Shown: positions 1 through 5,410 of the stretch, piece after piece
Numbering within the stretch: position 1 is the stretch's first letter
How the letters are laid out: each line of letters begins with the position of its first letter
Assembly (NCBI GenBank): GCA_034430835.1
Contig: DAOUDX010000222.1
Coordinates: 1-6,822 of the forward strand
DNA length: 6,822 bases
Source of the DNA: JAFGED01 sp034430835
GTDB taxonomy: Bacteria > Chloroflexota > Anaerolineae > B4-G1
Reading direction: 5' to 3'
Made by a program: the position numbers and the translations under genes
Notes under the pieces: model-generated
Databases searched by the model: none
What the model saw: the letters and a program-made list of their open reading frames with translations, nothing else
Told to the model about the DNA's origin: nothing

Positions 1-126
1 GCGGTCGTGCTTCTGGATGGACAGAGTATGAATCCCAAGGGTACGCGCATTTTCGGACCGGTGGCCCGAGAGCTGCGGGAAAAAGGGTTTATGAAGATCG
101 TCTCGCTGGCTCCTGAGGTACTATAG
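1..126 (+). CDS. rplN: 50S ribosomal protein L14, C-terminal part (5' end outside window)
   Basis: Reading frame 1 is open from the first base to a TAG at 124-126 and gives the last 41 residues of L14. The stretch NPKGTRIFGPVARELRE, followed by a segment ending in SLAPEVL, is the hallmark C-terminus of bacterial L14, which is normally about 122 residues, so roughly the final third is present. L14 is a large-subunit protein that binds 23S rRNA and forms an inter-subunit bridge with the 16S rRNA. It is the usual first gene of the spc operon and directly precedes rplX, as here. The start and upstream regulation lie outside the window. Nothing unusual is seen in the visible part. Confidence 0.96.
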   Translation, partial: AVVLLDGQSMNPKGTRIFGPVARELREKGFMKIVSLAPEVL

Positions 127-137
127 GGTTGGCGAGT

Positions 138-143
138 GAGGAG
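138..143 (+). promoter_or_regulatory. Shine-Dalgarno site deciding the rplX start
   Basis: GAGGAG lies 7 bases before the GTG at 151, a good distance for initiation there. A second in-frame GTG at 136 has only a weaker AGGG (125-128) before it and would add five residues not expected in L24. The site therefore favours 151. Confidence 0.6.
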
Positions 144-150
144 TGAGCAG

Positions 151-477
151 GTGGCTAATCGGATCAAAAAGGGCGATACGGTAGAAGTCATCTCAGGGAA
201 TGACGAAGGGCTGCAGGGAACGGTGCAGCGTGTGTTGCCCAGGAAGGACCGGGTCGTGGTCTCCGGGGTCAACATTGTCAGGAAGCATCAGCGCCCTGTC
301 CGCGCCGGGCGTGGTGAAGTTCAGGCTGGCATTATTGAGTTTGAGGCTCCGATCCACATTTCTAACGTCATGCTGATTTGCTCCCAGTGTGGAAAGCGTA
401 CGCGTGTTGGCTTCACCCGGCAGGAGGATGGACACAAGGTGCGGGTGTGCAAGGCGTGCGGCGAGCTCATTAGCTAG
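151..477 (+). CDS. rplX: 50S ribosomal protein L24, zinc-ribbon form
   Basis: L24 is an early assembly protein that binds the 5' domain of 23S rRNA and starts folding of the large subunit. The 108-residue product begins MANRIKKGDTVEVISG, the KOW-type beta-barrel start of the family, and continues through VNIVRKHQRP and EAPIHISNVML. A C-terminal zinc ribbon is visible as C77-x2-C80 and C100-x2-C103, present in many but not all bacterial L24 proteins. The start was set at GTG 151 from the family N-terminus and the GAGGAG site; an in-frame GTG at 136 would give 113 residues. In the KOW loop, the usually basic residues are N17 and E19 (GNDEG), which is atypical. It starts 24 bases after rplN and ends 25 bases before rplE. 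Confidence 0.95.
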   Translation: MANRIKKGDTVEVISGNDEGLQGTVQRVLPRKDRVVVSGVNIVRKHQRPVRAGRGEVQAGIIEFEAPIHISNVMLICSQCGKRTRVGFTRQEDGHKVRVCKACGELIS

Positions 478-502
478 GTTGTAGGAGTAGGAAGGCGAAC
501 CG

Positions 503-1048
503 ATGCAACGTCTGCAAAAGATTTATCGTGATGAGACGCGGCCTGCATTGATGCGGGAGTTTGGGTATCACAATGTCATGGAGGTGCCGGGTCTTCGGAA
601 GATCGTGGTCAATGTGGGAGTGGGCGAGGCGCTGGATAACGCCAAGGCGCTGGATCACGTGGTGCAGGATCTGGCGACGATCACCGGTCAGCAGCCCGTG
701 ATCACGCGGGCACGCAAGTCCATTGCCAGCTTCAAGTTGCGGGAAGGGCGCGCTATCGGTGTCAAGGTGACACTGCGTGGGGAACGTATGTGGGCGTTCT
801 TTGACCGGTTGTGCAACACAGCTCTACCGCGCCAGCGCGACTTTCGGGGTGTCCCCGACACGCTCGATGGCCACGGGAGTTTTACCCTGGGTTTGCGGGA
901 GCAACTGATGTTCCCCGAGATAAGCTATGACTCGATTGACAAGGTGCGGGGCATGGAGATCACGTTGGTTACCACCGCCCCCACGGATGAGGAAGGACGG
1001 CGGCTGCTGGAGTTGTTGGGGATGCCGTTCCGTCGTCGGCACCAATAG
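503..1048 (+). CDS. rplE: 50S ribosomal protein L5
   Basis: L5 binds 5S rRNA, anchors it in the central protuberance and touches the P-site tRNA and S13. The product is 181 residues, the normal length. Family signatures visible are the N-terminal RLQKIYRDETRPAL (3-16), VPGLRKIVVNVGVGEA (28-43), QQPVITRARKSIASFKLREG (63-82) and the C-terminal MEITLVTTAPTDEEGRRLLELLGMPF. ATG 503 is preceded by GGAAGG at 490-495, 7 bases upstream. It ends with TAG, followed after 17 bases by rpsN. In E. coli the start region of this gene is where S8 binds to repress the operon; I could not identify a convincing equivalent structure in the short gap here. Confidence 0.97.
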   Translation: MQRLQKIYRDETRPALMREFGYHNVMEVPGLRKIVVNVGVGEALDNAKALDHVVQDLATITGQQPVITRARKSIASFKLREGRAIGVKVTLRGERMWAFFDRLCNTALPRQRDFRGVPDTLDGHGSFTLGLREQLMFPEISYDSIDKVRGMEITLVTTAPTDEEGRRLLELLGMPFRRRHQ

Positions 1049-1065
1049 TCTAATGGAGAACATGT

Positions 1066-1248
1066 ATGGCGAGTAAGTGTCACCAAAAGCGGGAGGAACA
1101 GCGCAAGTACAAGACGCGGGTGCGGAACCGTTGTAAGGTGTGTGGACGGCCGCGGGGCTACATGCGACGTTTTCAACTGTGCCGCATCTGTTTCCGGGAG
1201 TTGGCCTTGAAGGGCGAGATCCCGGGTGTGGTAAAGTCGAGTTGGTGA
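1066..1248 (+). CDS. rpsN: 30S ribosomal protein S14, short zinc-binding type (type Z)
   Basis: S14 sits in the head of the small subunit next to S3, S10 and S19 and is needed for late 30S assembly. The product is 60 residues, the length of the zinc-dependent type Z form; the zinc-free form is about 90-100 residues. Two CxxC pairs, C23/C26 and C39/C42, form the zinc site, and FRELALKGEIPGV with a terminal SSW is diagnostic. An additional cysteine, C5, lies near the N-terminus. ATG 1066 has GGAGA (1055-1059) six bases upstream; the overlapping ATG at 1062 is out of frame and closes after four codons. Stop TGA 1246-1248. The next gene, rpsH, begins 26 bases later. Confidence 0.97.
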   Translation: MASKCHQKREEQRKYKTRVRNRCKVCGRPRGYMRRFQLCRICFRELALKGEIPGVVKSSW

Positions 1249-1274
1249 GAATAGCTGAGCGAGGTCTTATTCAT

Positions 1275-1682
1275 ATGACGACGTCCGATCCAATAGCCGA
1301 CATGTTGGCGCGCATCCGTAATGCTCAGATGGTACAGCATGCAGATGTGCGCATCCCTTCCTCCAAGATCAAGGTGGCAATTGCCAAGATCTTGAAAGAC
1401 GAGGGATTCATTCAGGATTTCAAGGTGACGAAGGATCGTCCTCAGCCGCAGTTGGTGATCAAGATCAAGTACGCCGGCGAGTGGAAAGATCGCCACCCGG
1501 TCATCACGGGGTTGAGGCGTATCAGCAAACCCGGTCGTCGCGTCTATACTCGTGCGTCGGATGTTCCGTGGGTGCGAAGCGGCATGGGAGTCGTGATTCT
1601 CTCGACGCCCAAAGGGGTGTTGACCGGCCAGCAGGCTCGACGCCTGGGTGTGGGCGGTGAAGTGCTGTGCCAGGTGTGGTAG
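1275..1682 (+). CDS. rpsH: 30S ribosomal protein S8
   Basis: S8 is a primary 16S rRNA-binding protein of the 30S platform and, in E. coli, the translational repressor of this operon. The 135-residue product shows the family start SDPIADMLARIRNA (4-17), VRIPSSKIKVAIAKILKDEG (25-44), and the C-terminal rRNA-binding block ILSTPKGVLTGQQARRLG followed by GGEVLCQVW. The usual STSKG motif reads STPKG here (110-114). ATG 1275 was chosen because it matches the family N-terminus; the reading frame stays open upstream, and a GTG at 1245 overlapping the rpsN stop would add ten residues not seen in S8. A moderate GAGGT site lies at 1261-1265. Ends with TAG, 40 bases before rplF. Confidence 0.96.
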   Translation: MTTSDPIADMLARIRNAQMVQHADVRIPSSKIKVAIAKILKDEGFIQDFKVTKDRPQPQLVIKIKYAGEWKDRHPVITGLRRISKPGRRVYTRASDVPWVRSGMGVVILSTPKGVLTGQQARRLGVGGEVLCQVW

Positions 1683-1722
1683 GAGCTCGTGCAAGCTTGT
1701 TGAACGTTGAGGGAGGCGTGTA

Positions 1723-2271
1723 ATGTCACGGATAGGGCTTATGCCCATCCCTCTATCTGATGAGGTGAAGGTTGACATCAGGGGCAATCAGGTAACAGTG
1801 ACGGGGCCGAAAGGGACGCTGTCCCGTGACTTTCACTCAGATATGGAGATCGTGATAGAGGACAATCAATTGCGCGTAAATCGCCCGACCGATCAGCGGC
1901 ATCATAGGGCGCTGCACGGCCTGACGAGGGCGTTGCTGAACAACATGGTGGTCGGCGTGACCGAGGGCTTTCAGAAGCAGTTGGAAGTGCAGGGCGTTGG
2001 GTATCGCGTCGATCTTCAGGGCGACAAGAGCCTGATGCTGCAGTTGGGTTTCTCTCATAGCGTGCGTGTTGCCCCGCCTGAGGGGATCGCGTTTGATGTG
2101 AATGCCCGCACAAAGGTGATCACGGTGAGCGGAATCGACAAGGAGGTAGTGGGGCAGGTGGCGGCGGAGATTCGTGCGTGGCGACCGCCGGAGCCTTACA
2201 AGGGGAAGGGTGTGCGTTACGTTGGCGAGCACGTTCGTCAAAAGGCCGGCAAGGCAGGCAAGATTGCGTAG
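1723..2271 (+). CDS. rplF: 50S ribosomal protein L6
   Basis: L6 lies near the factor-binding site and sarcin-ricin loop of the large subunit and is built from two similar domains. The 182-residue product has standard length. Visible signatures are MSRIG at the start, VTVTGPKGTLSR (24-35), HRALHGLTRALLNNMVVGVTEGF (61-83), VQGVGYR (89-95) and the C-terminal signature RPPEPYKGKGVRYVGE (154-169) with a KAGKAGK tail. L6 usually has a lysine after SRIG; here it is L6. GGGAGG at 1711-1716 precedes ATG 1723 by six bases. The gene ends with TAG and a second in-frame TAG follows one codon later (2275-2277). An unusually long, structured 84-base gap separates it from rplR. Confidence 0.97.
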   Translation: MSRIGLMPIPLSDEVKVDIRGNQVTVTGPKGTLSRDFHSDMEIVIEDNQLRVNRPTDQRHHRALHGLTRALLNNMVVGVTEGFQKQLEVQGVGYRVDLQGDKSLMLQLGFSHSVRVAPPEGIAFDVNARTKVITVSGIDKEVVGQVAAEIRAWRPPEPYKGKGVRYVGEHVRQKAGKAGKIA

Positions 2272-2275
2272 GTTT

Positions 2276-2325
2276 AGCCGTTTGCAGTCTGCAGGTGGCA
2301 GGAAGCGGGCTGTCTGCTAACGGCT
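2276..2325 (+). repeat. Imperfect inverted repeat (17-base arms) between rplF and rplR
   Basis: The left arm AGCCGTTTGCAGTCTGC (2276-2292) pairs with the right arm GCTGTCTGCTAACGGCT (2309-2325). Fourteen of 17 positions are complementary, with an outer block of 7 perfect pairs, then 4, 1 and 2 pairs separated by three single T-T mismatches (2283/2318, 2288/2313, 2290/2311). The 16-base loop (2293-2308) is purine-rich. No T-run follows on either strand, so it does not look like an intrinsic terminator. It could be a dispersed palindromic intergenic element, an RNA-stabilising or processing hairpin, or a regulatory site. The structure is read directly; the role is unknown. Confidence 0.7.
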
Positions 2326-2341
2326 GGTAGCTAACTGCTAG
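2284..2341 (+). repeat. Degenerate 7-base periodic tract before rplR
   Basis: Read in steps of seven from 2284, the first four units begin GCAG or GCGG (GCAGTCT, GCAGGTG, GCAGGAA, GCGGGCT), and five consecutive units from 2305 to 2339 end in GCT (GCGGGCT, GTCTGCT, AACGGCT, GGTAGCT, AACTGCT). At the end, 2314-2327 and 2328-2341 match at 10 of 14 positions, sharing GCTAAC. The tract overlaps the inverted repeat. This suggests growth by slippage or a repeat family member, but the units are too diverged to be sure. Confidence 0.45.
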
Positions 2342-2355
2342 GTGAGGTTGGGGTT

Positions 2356-2721
2356 ATGCCAGAGATTGATCGTCGAGTAGCGCGTCTGCGCCGGCATAGG
2401 CGGGTGCGAAAGCACGTGGTGGGTACGCTGGAGCGGCCGCGGTTGGACGTGTTTCGCAGCTTGCAGCACATTTACGCTCAGGTGATCGATGACAGCCGAG
2501 GGCACACGCTGGTGTCCGCTTCGACTGTTGACCCAGAGGTGAGAAACCAGCTCAAGGGGTTGGGCAAGACTCAGCAGGCGCAGGTGGTGGGCAAGGTTCT
2601 GGCAGAGCGCGCGTTGGGTCAGGGTATCAAGCAGGTCGTCTTCGACCGGGGTGGATACAAGTATCACGGTCGTGTGAAGGCGTTGGCTGAGGCAGCCCGT
2701 GAGGGCGGGCTCGTATTCTAA
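2356..2721 (+). CDS. rplR: 50S ribosomal protein L18
   Basis: L18 binds 5S rRNA together with L5 and joins it to the large subunit. The 121-residue product has the usual strongly basic N-terminus (RRVARLRRHRRVRKHVVG, 6-23), then RPRLDVFRSLQHIYAQVIDD (27-46) and the diagnostic C-terminus VFDRGGYKYHGRVKALAE (95-112) ending EGGLVF. Length and order are standard. ATG 2356 is preceded by GAGG at 2344-2347, eight bases upstream. It is the only gene in the window that ends in TAA. It follows the structured 84-base gap after rplF, so any RNA hairpin there lies just upstream of its ribosome binding site, and rpsE begins 10 bases after its stop. Confidence 0.97.
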   Translation: MPEIDRRVARLRRHRRVRKHVVGTLERPRLDVFRSLQHIYAQVIDDSRGHTLVSASTVDPEVRNQLKGLGKTQQAQVVGKVLAERALGQGIKQVVFDRGGYKYHGRVKALAEAAREGGLVF

Positions 2722-2722
2722 C

Positions 2723-2727
2723 GGAGG
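2723..2727 (+). promoter_or_regulatory. Shine-Dalgarno site of rpsE between two possible ATG starts
   Basis: GGAGG ends 4 bases before ATG 2732 and 10 bases before ATG 2738, both in frame. Spacing does not clearly decide between them; the upstream ATG was used, so the N-terminus is uncertain by two residues. Confidence 0.6.
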
Positions 2728-2731
2728 CAGC

Positions 2732-3271
2732 ATGGCCATGGGGGACGTACGGGACCGCGAGGTTTTCGAAAAACGAGAGGAGTTGGACGAGCGGGTGATC
2801 GACATCGCTCGTGTCGCCAAGGTTGTCAAGGGTGGCCGTCGCTTCAACTTTCGCGTGACGGCGGTGGTGGGTGATAATAAAGGCCAGGTTGGCATCGGCG
2901 TCGGCAAGGCGCGGGGTGTGCCCGACGCGATTCGCAAGGCGACGGAGCGAGCACGGCGGGACATGCATCCCGTTTCGCTGCTACAGACCACGATCCCGCA
3001 CGAGGTGACCGGGCGATGTGGCGGTGCACAGGTGTTGCTCAAGCCGGCGGCGCCGGGCGCCGGCGTGATCGCGGGCGGTGGTGTCCGGGCTGTTCTGGAG
3101 GCGGCGGGCATACGCGACGTGCTCACGAAATCGCAGGGAAGCACTAACATGCTGAACGTGGTGCGGGCGACGATGGACGGTCTCGAACGCCTGCGTCGCG
3201 TCGATGATATCGCTCGTGAGCGGGGCGTGCCTGCGGTCAAGGTTATGCCGTTCTGGAGGCGAGGCCGATGA
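2732..3271 (+). CDS. rpsE: 30S ribosomal protein S5
   Basis: S5 lies at the back of the 30S body, contacts S4 and S8 and affects decoding accuracy and mRNA unwinding. The 179-residue product shows the N-terminal double-stranded-RNA-binding S5 domain, with VAKVVKGGRRFNFRVTAVVG (28-47) and GQVGIGVGKA (51-60). The C-terminal domain has GGAQVLLKPAAPGAGVIAGG (97-116), VRAVLEAAGIRDVLTKSQGS (118-137) and NVVRATMDGLERLR. The segment GGGVRAV has G where P is common. ATG 2732 was chosen; ATG 2738 is equally plausible and would give 177 residues. Its TGA stop overlaps the rpmD start by four bases (ATGA), which indicates translational coupling. S8, S5 and L18 neighbours are typical. Confidence 0.96.
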   Translation: MAMGDVRDREVFEKREELDERVIDIARVAKVVKGGRRFNFRVTAVVGDNKGQVGIGVGKARGVPDAIRKATERARRDMHPVSLLQTTIPHEVTGRCGGAQVLLKPAAPGAGVIAGGGVRAVLEAAGIRDVLTKSQGSTNMLNVVRATMDGLERLRRVDDIARERGVPAVKVMPFWRRGR

Positions 3272-3483
3272 GCGCTGCGAAGAAGGCTTCAGGGAAGAAG
3301 GAAAGGGTCTTGCGCGTTACGTTGGCCAGGAGCCCGATCGGGTATTCGTACAAGCAGAAGCGGACGGTGCAGGCGCTGGGCTTGCGGCGGATGCACCAGA
3401 CAGTGGAGCAAAAGGATACGCACGTCATCCGGGGAATGATCGAGAAGGTCAAGCATCTGGTGATGGTCGAGGAAGTCGAGTAG
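3268..3483 (+). CDS. rpmD: 50S ribosomal protein L30
   Basis: L30 is a small peripheral 23S rRNA-binding protein of the large subunit. The 71-residue product contains the family core LRVTLARSPIGYSYKQKRTV (15-34), QALGLRRMHQTVEQKDT and IRGMIEKVKHLVMVEE. Bacterial L30 is usually about 60 residues; the extra length is a basic N-terminal extension (MSAAKKASGKKERV) before the first strand, and there is no alternative internal ATG or GTG that would remove it. ATG 3268 overlaps the rpsE stop by four bases, with GGAGG at 3255-3259 inside the rpsE end, eight bases upstream. Ends with TAG, and rplO starts 10 bases later. Confidence 0.95.
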   Translation: MSAAKKASGKKERVLRVTLARSPIGYSYKQKRTVQALGLRRMHQTVEQKDTHVIRGMIEKVKHLVMVEEVE

Positions 3484-3493
3484 GGGGAGAGCG

Positions 3494-3973
3494 GTGAAGC
3501 TACACGATTTGAAGCCCTCTGAGGGAGCAGTGAAGACGCGTAAGCGTGTGGGACGCGGCATCGCCGCTGGCCAGGGCAAGACGGCCGGGCGTGGAACGAA
3601 GGGGCAGAATGCGCGCAGCGGTGGTGGCGTGCGGCCCTATTTCGAGGGTGGGCAGTTGCCCCTCGTACGCAAGATACCCTTCGCGCGGGGTGTGGGCTTC
3701 CGCGACCCGTGGCGCGTTCAGTTCACGCCGGTGAACTTGGAGCGGCTCTCGGGTTTCAGGAAGGGGACCAAGGTCACGCCGGATAAGTTGGCCGAGGCTG
3801 GCATCATCGATAGCGCGGACGAGAAGGTCGTGATTCTGGGGCGCGGTGAACTGAAAAAGGCATTGAAGGTGAAGGCGCACCGGTTCTCGGCCAGCGCCAG
3901 AGAAAAGATCGAAGCCGCCGCCGGCTCGGTGGAAGAACTGACGTGGCAGCGAGGCGGTTATCGGACGCGGTAG
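3494..3973 (+). CDS. rplO: 50S ribosomal protein L15
   Basis: L15 is a mid-to-late assembly protein of the large subunit that threads a basic glycine-rich tail into 23S rRNA. The 159-residue product starts MKLHDLKPSEGAVKTRKRVG and continues GRGIAAGQGKTAGRGTKGQ (20-38), ARSGGGVRPYFEGGQLPL (40-57), the expected glycine-rich tail. It ends in a globular domain with VTPDKLAEAGII (94-105), VVILGRGELKKALKVKAHRF (112-131) and SASAREKIEAAGG-like text. The start is GTG 3494, supported by the family N-terminus and by GGGGGAG at 3483-3489, which overlaps the rpmD stop codon. Ends with TAG, 31 bases before secY. Confidence 0.96.
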   Translation: MKLHDLKPSEGAVKTRKRVGRGIAAGQGKTAGRGTKGQNARSGGGVRPYFEGGQLPLVRKIPFARGVGFRDPWRVQFTPVNLERLSGFRKGTKVTPDKLAEAGIIDSADEKVVILGRGELKKALKVKAHRFSASAREKIEAAAGSVEELTWQRGGYRTR

Positions 3974-4004
3974 TGTAGGCCGGTGAAGGGTTGGGAGTAA
4001 GACA

Positions 4005-5408
4005 ATGATTCAAGCCGTGCGGAACGCTGTGACCTTGCCCGATTTGCGGCGTAAGCTTTTCTATACGCTGTTGCTCCTGATCATCTACCGGCTGGTGGCG
4101 CATGTGCCGGTACCGGGTGCGCAGCCAGAGGTGCTGCAGGCGTATCTGCGGCAAGGGACGGGTGCCGGTCAGTTCTTTAGCGTGCTTAACATGCTCTCCG
4201 GTGGGGCCGTGGAGCGGTTATCGGTGCTGGCCACCGGCATCCAGTCGTACATCACGGCGCAGCTCATCGTCCAGTTGTTGCAGCCTATCATCCCGGCGTT
4301 GGAGCGGCTGGGTGAGGAGGGTGAGGCGGGCCAGCGCAAGCTCAGCCAGATCACGCATTACGTCACTATCCCGCTCTCGATGATACAGAGTTATGGGTGG
4401 ATCGCGGGCTTGAACGTTTCTCTCACCCAGCAGGGGAACCCCACAGTCTTGCCGAACTTTGGTTTTGGCTCGCCAGCAAACATTCTGCCTACCGTCGCGG
4501 TGCTGCTGACGATGGCTGCCGGCACGATGTTCGCCATCTGGCTGGGAGAGCTGATCTCAGAGCAGGGGATCGGCAATGGGATTTCGCTAATCATCTTCAG
4601 TGGTGTTGCGACCGACCTTCCGAGCAGTATCAGGCGGGTGTGGGTCCTGTCAGTGTACGGTTCAGATGGCATTGCCGGTACCTCCGACGATGGTGCCATC
4701 TGGATGGGGGTGTTGCTGCTGGCGGTTTTCCTCTTGCTGATGGCTATCACGATGTTCGTGATCGTCGTGGTGCAGGAGGGGCAGCGGCGCATCCCGGTGC
4801 AGTACGGCAAGCGGGTGCGAGGGTTCAAGACGTATTCTATGCAATCGTCTCACATCCCGTTGCGCGTCAATACGGCGGGGATGATCCCGCTGATCTTTGC
4901 CCAGGCATTTCTTACTTTCCCGGCGATTATCGCGAATTTCTTCACGACGAGCGCCAACGCCAACGTGGCCAAGTTTGCCAATGGGGTGATAGGGTTCTTC
5001 GGCCCCGGGCAGAGCCCGTGGTACATACCGCTTTACTTCCTTACGGTTGTTGGGTTCACATATTTCTATACGGACGTCATGATGCAGCAGCAGGACTTGC
5101 CCGGCGCGCTGAAGCGGCAGGGGGGCTTTATCCCGGGCATTCGGCCCGGCAGACCGACGGCAGATTTCGTCACTTCTGTTTACCGGCGGATCACGCTGGT
5201 GGGGGCGTTGTTTCTGGGAGGTGTGGCGGCACTGCCGCTCGTTACGAGTTTGATAATGGACGCGGTTCTTGGTATAAATACGGGAGGGACGGGACTCTTG
5301 CTCATCACGGCGTCTGGTCTGATCATCGTGGTCGGTACGGTCATCGACACGATGCGCCAACTCGAGGCGCAACTCCTGATGCGGCACTACGAGGGGTTCA
5401 TGAAGTAG
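4005..5408 (+). CDS. secY: Preprotein translocase channel subunit SecY
   Basis: SecY forms the membrane pore through which SecA or the ribosome passes secreted and membrane proteins, with SecE and SecG. The product is 467 residues, slightly longer than the 443 of E. coli, with about ten membrane segments, for example near 18-34, 75-93, 116-136, 161-180, 186-202, 233-256, 289-312, 340-357, 395-417 and 428-446. Family motifs are the plug and TM2 region GQFFSVLNMLSGGAVERLSV (55-74), GELISEQGIGNGISLIIFSG (181-200), QEGQRRIPVQYGKR (257-270), IPLRVNTAGMIPLIFA (284-299) and KRQGGFIPGIRPG (370-382), whose arginine R380 matches the conserved cytoplasmic-loop arginine needed for SecA-driven export. GGGAG at 3993-3997 precedes ATG 4005 by seven bases. 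Ends with TAG, two bases before adk. Confidence 0.97.
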   Translation: MIQAVRNAVTLPDLRRKLFYTLLLLIIYRLVAHVPVPGAQPEVLQAYLRQGTGAGQFFSVLNMLSGGAVERLSVLATGIQSYITAQLIVQLLQPIIPALERLGEEGEAGQRKLSQITHYVTIPLSMIQSYGWIAGLNVSLTQQGNPTVLPNFGFGSPANILPTVAVLLTMAAGTMFAIWLGELISEQGIGNGISLIIFSGVATDLPSSIRRVWVLSVYGSDGIAGTSDDGAIWMGVLLLAVFLLLMAITMFVIVVVQEGQRRIPVQYGKRVRGFKTYSMQSSHIPLRVNTAGMIPLIFAQAFLTFPAIIANFFTTSANANVAKFANGVIGFFGPGQSPWYIPLYFLTVVGFTYFYTDVMMQQQDLPGALKRQGGFIPGIRPGRPTADFVTSVYRRITLVGALFLGGVAALPLVTSLIMDAVLGINTGGTGLLLITASGLIIVVGTVIDTMRQLEAQLLMRHYEGFMK

Positions 5409-5410
5409 CG

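Noticed and set aside
478..560. A site for S8 autoregulation at the rplX-rplE boundary, as known from E. coli.
   Set aside because: I could not find a helix with the expected internal-loop pattern by eye; the gap is only 25 bases. A covariance-model search would be needed to exclude it.
1683..1722. Small palindromes (CAAGCTTG, AACGTT) in the rpsH-rplF gap as an operator.
   Set aside because: They are 6-8 bases long, unspaced and not repeated, so chance occurrence is likely.
1173..1787. A 204-codon minus-strand open frame across rpsN and rpsH.
   Set aside because: Antisense to conserved genes on the other strand, spans a gene junction and shows no domain or credible ribosome site.
2276..2330. 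The rplF-rplR hairpin as an intrinsic transcription terminator.
   Set aside because: No T-run follows the stem on either strand and the operon must continue into essential genes. Attenuation by another mechanism is not excluded.
2338..3240. A 300-codon minus-strand open frame across rplR and rpsE.
   Set aside because: It is antisense to two conserved ribosomal genes, and its product is rich in R, S, T and P as expected for the complement of GC-rich coding DNA. No family is recognisable.
3974..4004. An internal promoter before secY.
   Set aside because: The 31-base gap is G-rich and shows only a ribosome site; no -10/-35 pair is recognisable.
4662..5387. A 241-codon minus-strand open frame inside secY.
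   Set aside because: Low-complexity R/H/D/Q-rich translation antisense to secY; a shadow frame.
4397..5410. A second + strand reading frame inside secY stays open for 338 codons and runs without a stop into adk, as if adk had a very long N-terminal extension.
   Set aside because: The translation has no recognisable domain, lacks membrane or ribosomal character, and overlaps a fully conserved SecY. Long shadow frames are common in GC-rich DNA. The adk start at 5411 matches the family exactly.
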